64,000 bases of DNA from JADFNB01 sp036397455 (GTDB lineage: Bacteria; Gemmatimonadota; Gemmatimonadetes; Gemmatimonadales; GWC2-71-9). The translations under genes were made by a program, and so were the position numbers. The stretch covers positions 1-64,000 of the forward strand of contig DASWIX010000080.1 of the NCBI GenBank assembly GCA_036397455.1. The letters run 5' to 3'. Of the stretch, positions 1-8,337 are shown piece by piece (position 1 is the stretch's first letter; each line of letters starts with the position of its first letter). Below the pieces are notes generated by a model. That model made no database searches and was not told the DNA's origin. It worked only from the letters and a program-made list of their open reading frames with translations.

Positions 1-786
1 CCGATCGCGCTCTGGATCGCGGTGGGGGTGGCGTACGCGGGGGGCCGGTGGCGCGAGGTGGCCGGCCGCATGGACTTCATCCGCTTCTCGGGCGAGCTGT
101 TCATCTACTACGTGCTGATCGCTCTGGGCGGCGGCGTCCTCATGGGGTTCACGTTCGGGATCTTCGAGGCCATCGGGATCGACGTCGAGCCGTTCTTCGC
201 GTCGTGGATCCTGCCGTGCGGCGCGACGGGCGGCGTCCTGATCGCCACCTGGCTGGTGGAGGCGAAGCAGAGCGTGATCGAGAACATGGCGCCCGTGCTC
301 GCCCGCCTCTTTACGCCGCTGTTCTCGATCGTGCTGCTCGTGTACCTGAGCATCGTGCTGGGGACCGGCCGCGGCATCGATGTCGAGCGCGAGGTACTCA
401 TCGTGTTCGACCTGCTGCTCGTAGTCGTCCTGGGCCTCCTGCTCTATTCCATCTCGGCCCGCGACCCGCGCGCGCCGGCCGGTCCGTTCGACGTGCTGCA
501 GCTCGTCCTGGTGCTCGCGGCACTCGTGGCCGACGCGGTGGCGCTCTCGGCCATTGCCGCGCGCATCACCGAGTTCGGCTTCACCCCCAATCGCGTGGCC
601 GCCCTGGGTATGAACGTGGTCCTGTTGGCCAACCTCGCGTGGTCCGCCGTGCTCACCATCCGCTTTCTGCGCGGGCGCGGCACATTCGCGGATCTCGAGC
701 GGTGGCAGACGAACTACCTGCCGGTGTACGCCGCGTGGGCGGCCATCGTCGTCATCGTCTTCCCGCCCGTGTTCCGGTACATCTGA
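1..786 (+). CDS. C-terminal part of a multi-pass membrane protein (DUF4153-like), cut by the window start
   Basis: The frame is open from base 1 to a TGA at 784-786, so the true start lies outside the window. About 260 residues are visible, with roughly seven hydrophobic segments, for example around LLLVVVLGLLLYSI and LVLVLAALVADAVALSAIAA. The last third has the pattern I associate with DUF4153 membrane proteins: a YSISARDP loop, a GFTPNRVAALG loop, then a segment before a short LERWQTNYLPVYAAW stretch and a final helix. Function is unknown; these proteins sit in the inner membrane. A serine hydrolase follows about 100 bp downstream with its own ribosome binding site, so the two need not be co-transcribed. 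The family assignment is from memory of the motif pattern and is moderate. Confidence 0.6.
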   Translation, partial: PIALWIAVGVAYAGGRWREVAGRMDFIRFSGELFIYYVLIALGGGVLMGFTFGIFEAIGIDVEPFFASWILPCGATGGVLIATWLVEAKQSVIENMAPVLARLFTPLFSIVLLVYLSIVLGTGRGIDVEREVLIVFDLLLVVVLGLLLYSISARDPRAPAGPFDVLQLVLVLAALVADAVALSAIAARITEFGFTPNRVAALGMNVVLLANLAWSAVLTIRFLRGRGTFADLERWQTNYLPVYAAWAAIVVIVFPPVFRYI

Positions 787-886
787 TAGCAATGACGCCA
801 TCACATGCTGCACACCGGCTGCCCGTTACCTTTGTCACACAAAGTACTTTACAACAATCCCGACAGTATCGCGAAGGAGGACCTGA

Positions 887-2512
887 ATGTTGAGACCAGT
901 TTCATCCCTGGGCCTCGCTCTGCTTCTCGGCGCGCCCGCCCACGCACAGGATGCAGTTGCCAAGGTCGACACGCTCTTCAGCTGGGTCACGCCCGGAATG
1001 CCGGGCTGCGCGGTCGCCGTCGCGCAGAACGGGGAAGTGTTGGTGAACCGCGCCTACGGATTGGCCAACCTGGAGACCGGCGCGCCGATCGGCCCGCGCA
1101 CGGTGTTCGACATCGGCTCGGTGCAGAAGCAGTTCAGCGCCGCGGCGGCCTTGCTACTCGTGGAGGAGGGGCGCCTCTCGCTCTCCGCCGACATCCGCGA
1201 GTACCTCCCGGAGTTGCCCGACAACGGCCACCGCGTCACGCTGGACCACCTCATGACGCACACCAGCGGGGTGCGCGACTGGCTGGCGCTCATGAACTTC
1301 AACAGCGGTGATGAGGACGCGCTCACCCTGATCCTGCGCCAGCACGGGCTCAATTTCGCGCCGGGCGAGCGCTGGGCGTACTCGAACAGCAACTTCGAAC
1401 TGGTGAAGGAGATCGTCGCCCGCGTGAGCGGGATGTCGTTCTCCGAGTTTGCGCGAACGCGCCTGTTCGAGCCGCTGGGCATGGAGAACGCGATGTATGC
1501 GGCCGATATCACCGCGGCGGAGCACGGCGCTCGCGCTTACGAACGGGAGGGCGACGTCTGGCAGCCCGCGATGCTGTTGGGCGTCGAGCGTGGCGGCGGC
1601 GCCGTGCTCAGCACGGTCAGCGACCTGCTCCTCTGGAACGAGGCGCTGACGAGCGGCCGTCTCGGTGCGTTCGTGACCGGCAGGCTCCAGGAGCCGGCCC
1701 GGCTGAACAACGGCAGGGATCTCACCTATGCCCGCGGCCTGTTCGCGGAAGACACGCCTTTCGGGCGAGCGGTGTGGCACACCGGCAGCGCGCGCGCGTT
1801 CGGGGCCCTGCTGAGCCGCCTGCCGGACCATGGCCTTTCCATCGCCATGCTCTGCAACGCCGGTGACGCCGTGGATCGGAACATGGAAGGGCGCCGTATC
1901 GCCGACCTGTTCCTGCCCGAGGGCGTCGTCCGGGAGGTCGAGGCGGCTGAGTCGCCCGCCGCCGCGCGTGCGGTCGCGGTCGACCTGACCGGAAAGGCGG
2001 GACTGTTTTTCAGCGAGCGGGACGGCGAGCCACTGCGTCTGATCGTGCAGAACGGTAGGCTGCGGGTCGCCGGCGGGCCCGTTCTCGTCACGGTGGCGGA
2101 AGATCGTTTCCGCAATCCGAGCGGTAGGCTGTCGTTCATGTCGGAGGACGAGTTCGAGCTGCACTTCCTGTCGCCGGACGAGCTGGTGCTGACGTCCATG
2201 GAGGGGGAGAAGGCGCGGTATCGCCGCGCGCGGCCCTACGCGCCCGGCGCGGCCGAGCTCCAGGAATTCGCCGGCCGCTACGAGAGCGACGATCTGGGGG
2301 CGGTCTTCGAAACCTCGCCCGGCGACAACGCGGTGGTGATCCGCCTCAACGGCGCGCAGACGATTCCTTTCGCGCCCGTCGATCCCGACACCTTCCAGCG
2401 AGGTCCGCTCACCGTGCGCTTCCTCCGTGATGATACCGGGCAGGTCACGGCGCTCGACTTCAGCACGCCGGTGCTCCGGAACGTTCGGTTCGCGCGGCCA
2501 GACTCGGAGTGA
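887..2512 (+). CDS. Exported serine hydrolase of the class C beta-lactamase / D-Ala-D-Ala peptidase family
   Basis: The 541-residue protein starts with a signal peptide ending about residue 20 (AHAQ). The beta-lactamase fold follows: S78-V-Q-K81 is the SxxK nucleophile motif, Y165-S-N is the YxN motif, and H298-T-G replaces the KTG box, as is common in the esterase-like members. Residues from about 340 on form a C-terminal region found in many PF00144 proteins of unknown substrate. The start ATG is well supported by AAGGAGG at 874-880, six bases upstream. It probably acts in the periplasm on peptides or esters. A role in beta-lactam resistance should not be assumed, because most relatives of this length are not resistance enzymes. 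Confidence 0.85.
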   Translation: MLRPVSSLGLALLLGAPAHAQDAVAKVDTLFSWVTPGMPGCAVAVAQNGEVLVNRAYGLANLETGAPIGPRTVFDIGSVQKQFSAAAALLLVEEGRLSLSADIREYLPELPDNGHRVTLDHLMTHTSGVRDWLALMNFNSGDEDALTLILRQHGLNFAPGERWAYSNSNFELVKEIVARVSGMSFSEFARTRLFEPLGMENAMYAADITAAEHGARAYEREGDVWQPAMLLGVERGGGAVLSTVSDLLLWNEALTSGRLGAFVTGRLQEPARLNNGRDLTYARGLFAEDTPFGRAVWHTGSARAFGALLSRLPDHGLSIAMLCNAGDAVDRNMEGRRIADLFLPEGVVREVEAAESPAAARAVAVDLTGKAGLFFSERDGEPLRLIVQNGRLRVAGGPVLVTVAEDRFRNPSGRLSFMSEDEFELHFLSPDELVLTSMEGEKARYRRARPYAPGAAELQEFAGRYESDDLGAVFETSPGDNAVVIRLNGAQTIPFAPVDPDTFQRGPLTVRFLRDDTGQVTALDFSTPVLRNVRFARPDSE

Positions 2513-2555
2513 GGGGGCCGCTCACTCCTCACCGCTCACCCCATTCGATGAAATA

Positions 2556-2586
2556 TTGCTGCCTTGCTGCCTTGCTGCCTTGCTGC
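2556..2586. repeat. Tandem 8-bp repeat, four copies
   Basis: Four head-to-tail copies of TTGCTGCC (the last ends in A) lie in the non-coding stretch between the serine hydrolase and the first PIN toxin. The unit is not a multiple of three and no gene is visible across it. The rest of 2513-2826 (about 310 bp) shows no convincing gene on either strand. Confidence 0.8.
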
Positions 2587-2826
2587 ATTGCGCACACTCT
2601 GTCCTCAGGAAGCAGCAACACGCATTGGCGCGTGCGCCGGTCCCTCAATGAGTCACCCGACCGCTCCGGCCGGGTGTTGGCGAGTTCGGTGGCAGTCCCG
2701 GGCTGAGAGCCCGGGCTCGGCCGAGAGACGTGTCCTGAAGGACGCGAGCTTCCAGCCGGCCACATGCAGAGTGGGAGGCCTTACGCAGCGATTGCGGGGC
2801 CGTCTTCGTCACGCCGCCGGTCGGGG

Positions 2827-3270
2827 TTACGACAGAACGAGGAGATCCAGTCCGGAGAACTGCCGGAACGCCGCGTCGTTCGTCACCAACCGGCAACGGG
2901 CGGTGCGAGCGAAAGCCGCCAGGTATGCGTCCATCCAGAGCTTCGGCGACGCCGTGTCCAGCAGCGCGAACTCCTTCCACCGCGGCTCGAGACCGGTCGG
3001 CTCTTCCGTGCGGAACACGACGCGATCGTCGGCAAGCAAGGCGTCATAGGCCGCCCACGCCTCGCTGTTGCTGAGCGGCTGGTTGCCGTACGGCGCGAGG
3101 ACCGCGGCGTTCGTGAGCAGTCGGAGGAACGCCTGCTGGGTCGCCCGGCAAAACAGAATTGTCCCCGGCCGTTCGACGCTCTGAAACCAATCGCGCGCGA
3201 CCGAGTGATGTCTGTGCGCGGAGAGCGCCAAAGCCAACCAAACGTTGGTGTCGCACAGGTGCACGATCAC
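2827..3270 (-). CDS. vapC: PIN-domain toxin, VapC family (pair 1)
   Basis: 147 residues with the PIN nuclease pattern: CDTNVWL at the N-terminus with D7, WMDAYLAAFA with D114, and LVTNDAAF with D132. The second acidic position of the canonical VapC site is a glutamine here (Q46 in FCRATQQAF). As I recall, this is typical of one VapC subfamily rather than a sign of decay. VapC toxins are ribonucleases that usually cut tRNA or rRNA. The start is GTG at 3270 and overlaps the stop of the antitoxin gene by four bases (GTGA), which fits coupled translation. Its target cannot be read from the sequence. Confidence 0.85.
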   Translation of the reverse strand: MIVHLCDTNVWLALALSAHRHHSVARDWFQSVERPGTILFCRATQQAFLRLLTNAAVLAPYGNQPLSNSEAWAAYDALLADDRVVFRTEEPTGLEPRWKEFALLDTASPKLWMDAYLAAFARTARCRLVTNDAAFRQFSGLDLLVLS

Positions 3271-3545
3271 TCCGCGGCGGGTCCCCGGGCCTCCTCCGCG
3301 GCGAGAATCTCAGCCACGCGGTCCGGCGTTATCTCCTCGGCCGGACGCGCCCGGTGGGCGCAGTGAACCAAGGGAAGCCGCACCCGCGCGCGGATAGTGG
3401 CCGAAGCGCCCACATCCTGGGCGAGTCCGTGCCGCAGCAGGGCCGCGATCATGTCCTTGAGCTTGCGGTTTTCGTTGACAGCGCGGAGCTTCACGGCACG
3501 CATCAACTCGTCCGGCAGGTCGAGCGTCGTCTTCATGTTTGCCAT
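3267..3545 (-). CDS. vapB: Antitoxin partner of PIN toxin 1 (VapB-like, ribbon-helix-helix type N-terminus)
   Basis: The N-terminal part MKTTLDLPDELMRAVKLRA followed by a second helix looks like a ribbon-helix-helix DNA-binding domain. The tail (about residues 50-90) is charged and would wrap the toxin. Three in-frame ATGs are possible at 3572, 3545 and 3536. I prefer 3545 or 3536, because the upstream residues are not family-like and because the longer version would run through an inverted repeat at 3543-3560 that resembles an operator. The gene overlaps vapC by four bases. Antitoxins of this type normally repress their own promoter. Confidence 0.75.
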   Translation of the reverse strand: MANMKTTLDLPDELMRAVKLRAVNENRKLKDMIAALLRHGLAQDVGASATIRARVRLPLVHCAHRARPAEEITPDRVAEILAAEEARGPAAE

Positions 3546-3560
3546 ATTACCATGAATATG
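3543..3560. promoter_or_regulatory. Inverted repeat at the start of vapBC pair 1, candidate autoregulatory operator
   Basis: CATATT and AATATG form a perfect 6-bp inverted repeat around ACCATG. It sits over the possible start codons of the antitoxin gene in an AT-rich patch of otherwise GC-rich DNA. Operator function is inferred from position and from the general habit of VapB-type proteins. Confidence 0.35.
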
Positions 3561-3624
3561 TTTTTCTGGCAACGCTCGGAGCCCTCGTCGGGAGACACTC
3601 GAACCCCGAGTGCCATCCGGCGGT

Positions 3625-4038
3625 TCACACGAGGCGAGCGAATCCGGCGGTCAGGAAGTCGTCGTCGAAGGCGAACGCCACCACGATCCGGCGCGAGCGC
3701 ATCAGCTCGAAGCTCACCGAGTCGGTGAGCGAGAAGCGCTGGTCGGCGAACCGGGCCAGCCAGCCGTCCGCCGCGGCCGTCACCAGCTCTGCCGACACGT
3801 CCTCCCACGCGTAAGCCGCATCGTTCAACAGCGCCGCGAGCACTCGCCGAGCGGTCGGGGCGCCCCGGCGGTGAAGGAGATGACCGTGGAGCTCCGCGAG
3901 GATGAGGGTCGATCCGACGAATCGTCCACCCGCTGCGAGATGTTGCCGCGCCGCCTCTCCGGCGACGCGATGGTATTGGTCCCGAGGATTCGCGAGGGCG
4001 AGCAGCGCGCTCGTATCGACGAACGCGAGCCCGCTCAT
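3625..4038 (-). CDS. vapC: PIN-domain toxin, VapC family (pair 2)
   Basis: 137 residues with a complete canonical PIN site: D8 in FVDTSALLAL, E49 in LILAELHGHLL, D106 in RFSLTDSVSF and an acidic cluster at D125-D127 in AFAFDDDF. The length is normal for VapC. The start ATG at 4038 overlaps the antitoxin stop by four bases (ATGA). The gene lies head-to-tail with pair 1 on the same strand but has its own regulatory region upstream of the antitoxin. It is likely a ribonuclease toxin held inactive by the adjacent antitoxin. Confidence 0.9.
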   Translation of the reverse strand: MSGLAFVDTSALLALANPRDQYHRVAGEAARQHLAAGGRFVGSTLILAELHGHLLHRRGAPTARRVLAALLNDAAYAWEDVSAELVTAAADGWLARFADQRFSLTDSVSFELMRSRRIVVAFAFDDDFLTAGFARLV

Positions 4039-4319
4039 TTCGCGCGCTTCCGGCGGTGGCCCGCCGTGCCGTAGAGGTATTCGTCGTGGCGGACCGAGAG
4101 ATCTGCCGGGAGGTCGGGATCGTCGCCGAGCGCGCCGGTCAGTGTGTCGAGGGACCAGCCCGGCGCGTTGGTTTCGAGCAGGCGGTCGGCGAGCTGCCGC
4201 AGCCCCCGTCGGAGCAACTCGGCGCGGGAAAGGCCGGTCTTCCGCGCGAGCGCTTCCAGAACGTCGCGGTCGGGGCGGTCGAGGTAGACCTGGACGGGTT
4301 CGCGCACACGTTTCGGCAT
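4035..4319 (-). CDS. vapB: Antitoxin partner of PIN toxin 2 (ribbon-helix-helix type)
   Basis: 94 residues. The first 50 have a ribbon-helix-helix pattern (VQVYLDRPDRDVLEALARK, then GLSRAELLRRGLRQL), with an acidic, tyrosine-containing tail for toxin binding. The ATG at 4319 lies only about 10 bp downstream of a promoter that can be read directly (see 4335-4362) and has no Shine-Dalgarno, so the mRNA may be almost leaderless. Four-base overlap with vapC implies coupled translation. Confidence 0.8.
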   Translation of the reverse strand: MPKRVREPVQVYLDRPDRDVLEALARKTGLSRAELLRRGLRQLADRLLETNAPGWSLDTLTGALGDDPDLPADLSVRHDEYLYGTAGHRRKRAK

Positions 4320-4322
4320 GAA

Positions 4323-4362
4323 TGCTAAGATAGCATCATATACATGTATATACTACATGTAA
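4323..4362 (-). promoter_or_regulatory. Promoter and nested palindromes of vapBC pair 2
   Basis: On the minus strand TTACAT (4362-4357) and TATGAT (4340-4335) are separated by 16 bp, a good sigma70-type promoter. Three symmetric elements overlap it. A 12-bp perfect palindrome TATACATGTATA lies at 4339-4350. A second copy of its TACATGTA core lies at 4354-4361. An inverted repeat TGCTA-AGA-TAGCA at 4323-4335 lies across the expected start of transcription. Binding by the antitoxin to these symmetric sites would block the promoter. Function is inferred. Confidence 0.6.
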
Positions 4363-4371
4363 CAGCACGCG

Positions 4372-6255
4372 CTAGGAACCGCGGGGCCAGCGATTGTTCG
4401 CTCGCTCCACGTCGGGGTAGACCGACCGTGGATCCAGCTCGACGGCCGCCGGCATGCCGCGCCCGTCTTTCACCCGGTAGACGAACGTCGAGCCGAGGTT
4501 CCACATCTCCACCGGCAGCCGCACGGTCTCACGCGCGCCGTCGCCGAAGGTGATGGCGATTTCGGCCGCCATCACCATGGTGCCGCGATTGGTGAGGTGA
4601 ATCTCGGGGCCGTCCGCGCCGGCGGTTACGGAATCGACGGCCTGATCCAGCCGCGCGGTCGTGTAGATCCAGCCGCGCCAGAACCAATCGAGATCCATGC
4701 CGGTCTCGCTCCGCATGACGCGGAAGAAATCGGCGGGCGTAGGGTGTTTGAACGCCCAGCTACGCGTGTACGCGCTGAACGCCCGATCGAACCGCTCCTT
4801 GCCGAGTACTTCCGTACGTAGCAGATGGAGCATCAACCCGGGCTTGGTGTACGCGGTCCACCAGAGGTCACGTGACTCCACGGGGCGGGTACTCAATGGC
4901 TGTTCCAGGCCGGGAATGGCGTGTTGCGGGTACGCCTCGACCAAGGTCTGCGCGTACGTATCCCCGTGCGGCGTCCCGCGGAAGTAGTCCTCGGTGGCAC
5001 CGATGTCGATGAACATGTTGAAGCCTTCGTCCATCCAGGGGTACAGCCGCTCGTTGGAGCCGACCACCATCGGATACCACTCATGGCCGAACTCGTGCAT
5101 CAGCGTGAAGTGGAGGTTCTCCCGATCGGTACCCGCCACGAAGGTCAGCATCGGGTATTCCATTCCGGCGATGGGTCCCTCGATGGTGGTGGCGTGCGGG
5201 TACGGATAGCGATACAGCCGCTCACTGAAGTAACGGATGGATTGTTCCGCCATGCGGATGCTCTCCTCCCAACCCGCTGCTCCCGGCCTGTAGAGCGACT
5301 CGATGAGAATGCCATCCCATCCCACGGCATCCCAGCGGAAGTTGGGCGCGGCGGCAAACGCGAAGTCGCGCACGCTGTCGGCCACGAAGTGCCACGAGCG
5401 CGTCCCGCCCCGCGTGGGGCGGGTTTGCGGCGTTCCTGCTTCGTCCGCCGTGATGATGGCGACCGGCGTGCTGGACCGCACCGCCCGGGCGAGCCGTTCG
5501 CGTTGGGCCGCGGTCAGGACGTCCGCGGGGTTTTGCAACACCCCTGTTGCGGCCACGACGTATTCCGCTGGCAGCTCGATCGTGACGTCGAATCGGCCGT
5601 ACTCCAGGTAGAACTCGCCCCCGCCGATGAACGGGTCGTGGTTCCAGCCGCGGACGTCGTCGTACACCACCATCCGCGGATACCACCAGGCGATCTCGTA
5701 CAGCGTCCCGTCGCGGCCCATGCGTCCCGCGCCCATCTCGGGTATGCGAAACGTCCAGCCCAGGTCCAGCGAGACGTCGCCACCCGGCTGGAGCGGGGTG
5801 GGGAGGTCCACCCGCATCGTCGTGCCGTAGATCGTATGCCGGAGATCGTCACCGCCGCTGCGCAGGTGTTGCAAGGTCACGCCGCCGGCGAATCCCTGAC
5901 AGGAAAAATCGAAGCTGACGTCCTCGAACACGAGCGGCGGCTGATTCAACTGATTCGTGATGCTCCCCGGCTCGCAGATGTTCTGATCGAGGAAGATCCA
6001 CAGGTACGGCAGTGCCATCGGCGAGCGGTTCGTGTAGTGGATCGTCTCGCTCCCGCTGATGGTCTGGGTGGCGGGATCCAGCGTTGCGCCGATCCGGTAG
6101 TCGACGCGCTGCTGCCAGTAGTCCGGTCCCGGGCGGCCGTCCGCGGCGCGGTAGGCGTTGGGTGCCGGCAGGTCGAGCGCCCGGAACAGCGAAGTATCCT
6201 GCACCTGTTGTGTGGTGGCCTGCAGGGCGGCAACGACGAGAAGAGACGCTAACAT
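4372..6255 (-). CDS. Exported M1-family zinc metallopeptidase
   Basis: About 627 residues from the chosen start. The zinc site is clear: H387-E-F-G-H391-E-W, with the third ligand E410 in YPWMDEGF exactly 18 residues after the second His. The exopeptidase motif is GMEYP rather than GxMEN, as in several M1-like exported enzymes. I start at 6255, where MLASLLVVAALQ gives a short signal peptide and GAGG stands eight bases upstream; a longer in-frame version from 6315 adds 20 non-signal residues. Residues 40-330 form the beta-sheet saddle domain. It likely removes N-terminal residues from peptides in the periplasm. It is divergent to the M61 gene next door. Confidence 0.88.
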   Translation of the reverse strand: MLASLLVVAALQATTQQVQDTSLFRALDLPAPNAYRAADGRPGPDYWQQRVDYRIGATLDPATQTISGSETIHYTNRSPMALPYLWIFLDQNICEPGSITNQLNQPPLVFEDVSFDFSCQGFAGGVTLQHLRSGGDDLRHTIYGTTMRVDLPTPLQPGGDVSLDLGWTFRIPEMGAGRMGRDGTLYEIAWWYPRMVVYDDVRGWNHDPFIGGGEFYLEYGRFDVTIELPAEYVVAATGVLQNPADVLTAAQRERLARAVRSSTPVAIITADEAGTPQTRPTRGGTRSWHFVADSVRDFAFAAAPNFRWDAVGWDGILIESLYRPGAAGWEESIRMAEQSIRYFSERLYRYPYPHATTIEGPIAGMEYPMLTFVAGTDRENLHFTLMHEFGHEWYPMVVGSNERLYPWMDEGFNMFIDIGATEDYFRGTPHGDTYAQTLVEAYPQHAIPGLEQPLSTRPVESRDLWWTAYTKPGLMLHLLRTEVLGKERFDRAFSAYTRSWAFKHPTPADFFRVMRSETGMDLDWFWRGWIYTTARLDQAVDSVTAGADGPEIHLTNRGTMVMAAEIAITFGDGARETVRLPVEMWNLGSTFVYRVKDGRGMPAAVELDPRSVYPDVERANNRWPRGS

Positions 6256-6434
6256 GACGACGTCCTCGCAGAGAGATGTTCCACGCTCAGCAGCAAGCAT
6301 AACCCCGCCTGACATGAGCCGACCAGCGCGGTCCGGTCCCCTGCGCGCGGCAACCCTCTTGTTTGCCCAACGGTCTATAGTACATATGTCACGAGCGCGA
6401 CCTGAGACGACCCGTGCATGCGAGGAGACACGCG

Positions 6435-8237
6435 ATGACGTTCGGAAGATCCCTTGCCCTGGCCGCGACCGGCGCCGTGCTGTTGTCGAATCCCGCGGGC
6501 GCCCAACTCACGGTGCGATACGAAGTGACGGTCAATACGCCACATGAGCACATCTTCAACGTGCGCATGGAGATCGCCCACGCTGGCGGGGCCGCGCTCG
6601 ACGTATCCATGCCGGTCTGGACGCCGGGATCCTACCTGATTCGGGAGTACGAACGTCACGTCACCCGGTTTGCCGCCCGCGGCGCGTCCGGTGCTCCGCT
6701 GGCGTGGCACAAGGTGGACAAGAACACCTGGCGGATCGCGTCGGGTGGTGCCGGCAGCCTGGTCGTGGAATACGACGTGTACGCCCGCGAGCCCGGCATC
6801 CGCTGGTCCTTCGTGAACGACCTCGGCGGCCATATCATCGGGCCGAACCTGTTCATGTTCGTGGTCGGGCACACCGATCTGGCCTCATCCGCCCGCTTCC
6901 ACCTGCCCGACGGTTGGCGGCTCAGCGGCGGCATCGTCGCCGCGTCCGATGATCCGTTTCTGATCTTGGCTCGTTCCTATCACGAGCTGGTCGATACCCC
7001 GATGCTGATCGGCGAATTCAGCGACACGACGTTCACCGTCGAAGGTGTGCCGCACGTCATCGGGATCCTCGGCCCGCACAACGCCGACCTGCATCAGTTG
7101 AGCGAAGACTTCACCAGGATCGTCGAGGCCTGCTCGGCGCTGTTCGGTGGCCTGCCGTACCAGCGGTACGCGCTGATCTATATGACGCTCACGGGCGGCG
7201 GTGGGATCGAGCACGCGAACGGCACCACGATCGGACTCGGACCCATCGATTTCCGGACCGGGCAGTCGCGGGAGGGTGTTCGGGGCGTGACGTCGCACGA
7301 GTTTTTCCACGCCTGGAACGTGAAGCGCATTCAGCCGCCGGCGTTCAGGCCGTACAACTACGAAGAAGAGAACTACACCGACGCGCTCTGGTTCTATGAG
7401 GGATTCACGTCGTACTACAGCGACCGCATCCTCCACCGCGCGGGACTGCGCGACGAGTTGGGCGATCCGGCCGGTCTGGTGGAGCAGTACCGGTCGACGC
7501 CGGGGAACTACAACCAGAGCGCCGCGGACGCCAGCTTCAATGCCTGGATTCATCTGTACCGCGGTGACGAGAGCACGAACAACTATCGCGCGGACTACTA
7601 CTTCGGGGGACAGGTCATTGCGAATCTGCTCGAGCTGGAGATCGCGAACCGGACCGCCGGCGCAAAAGGCCTTGACGACCTCATGCGCACCATCTGGGCG
7701 CGCACGCGGGACGACGGTGCGGCATTCGACGCCGATGCCATCCGGGCGGTTGCCGACGAGATCACCGGAACTTCCTTCCGCGAGTTCTTCGACAAGCATG
7801 TCTTCGGAGCGGATTCGATTCCCTTCGCGGATTTCTTCCGACTCGCCGGCTACGATTTGGTCGTCGACGAACCAGCGACCCGCGAGCGGAACCGCACCGG
7901 TTACCTCGGCGTATTCCCGGGCCCTACGCAGGACGGGGTGTTCCTCAACGGCGTCGGGAAAGGTGGCCCGGCATGGCGCGCGGGCCTCGACTACGGCGAT
8001 CGAATCGATTCCATCGGCAACGTCGCCATCACCAACTACGGCGCGTTCAGTGCGGCGCTGCGCCAGACGCAGCCGGGACAGACGATCGATTTCGTCATCA
8101 CGCGATTCGGGCGGCCACAGACGATTCCGGTCACGCTGGGAACGCGGCCGGTGCCGGTCTATCGGTTGGATGAAGGGGCCTCACCGTCCGAGCGGCAACT
8201 GGCGGTGCGCCGGCTGTGGCGGCAGGAACGCCGGTAG
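6435..8237 (+). CDS. Exported M61-family glycyl-type aminopeptidase with PDZ domain
   Basis: About 600 residues with a signal peptide ending near AGAQ. The M61 signature is complete: GGGIEHANGT, then H288-E-F-F-H292-AWNVKRIQP, then the zinc ligand E322 in ALWFYEGFTSYY. A PDZ domain fills the C-terminal 100 residues (GYLGV, then GLDYGDRIDSIGN). AGGAGA at 6423-6428 supports the ATG at 6435. Together with the divergent M1 enzyme and the S10, S46 and S9 enzymes of the window it points to peptide scavenging outside the cytoplasm. Confidence 0.9.
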   Translation: MTFGRSLALAATGAVLLSNPAGAQLTVRYEVTVNTPHEHIFNVRMEIAHAGGAALDVSMPVWTPGSYLIREYERHVTRFAARGASGAPLAWHKVDKNTWRIASGGAGSLVVEYDVYAREPGIRWSFVNDLGGHIIGPNLFMFVVGHTDLASSARFHLPDGWRLSGGIVAASDDPFLILARSYHELVDTPMLIGEFSDTTFTVEGVPHVIGILGPHNADLHQLSEDFTRIVEACSALFGGLPYQRYALIYMTLTGGGGIEHANGTTIGLGPIDFRTGQSREGVRGVTSHEFFHAWNVKRIQPPAFRPYNYEEENYTDALWFYEGFTSYYSDRILHRAGLRDELGDPAGLVEQYRSTPGNYNQSAADASFNAWIHLYRGDESTNNYRADYYFGGQVIANLLELEIANRTAGAKGLDDLMRTIWARTRDDGAAFDADAIRAVADEITGTSFREFFDKHVFGADSIPFADFFRLAGYDLVVDEPATRERNRTGYLGVFPGPTQDGVFLNGVGKGGPAWRAGLDYGDRIDSIGNVAITNYGAFSAALRQTQPGQTIDFVITRFGRPQTIPVTLGTRPVPVYRLDEGASPSERQLAVRRLWRQERR

Positions 8238-8337
8238 TGCGGAGACGAAAACGAAACGCTCGGTCGCGCGACGAATTGCCTACCTGACGCTGCCGAGCGT
8301 ACCTTAACGTGAGACCGGCATTCTCCAGGAGTCCCAA

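Noticed and set aside
1154..2164. Long minus-strand open frame opposite the serine hydrolase
   Set aside because: It has shadow composition and no motifs; the plus-strand gene has catalytic motifs and a strong ribosome binding site.
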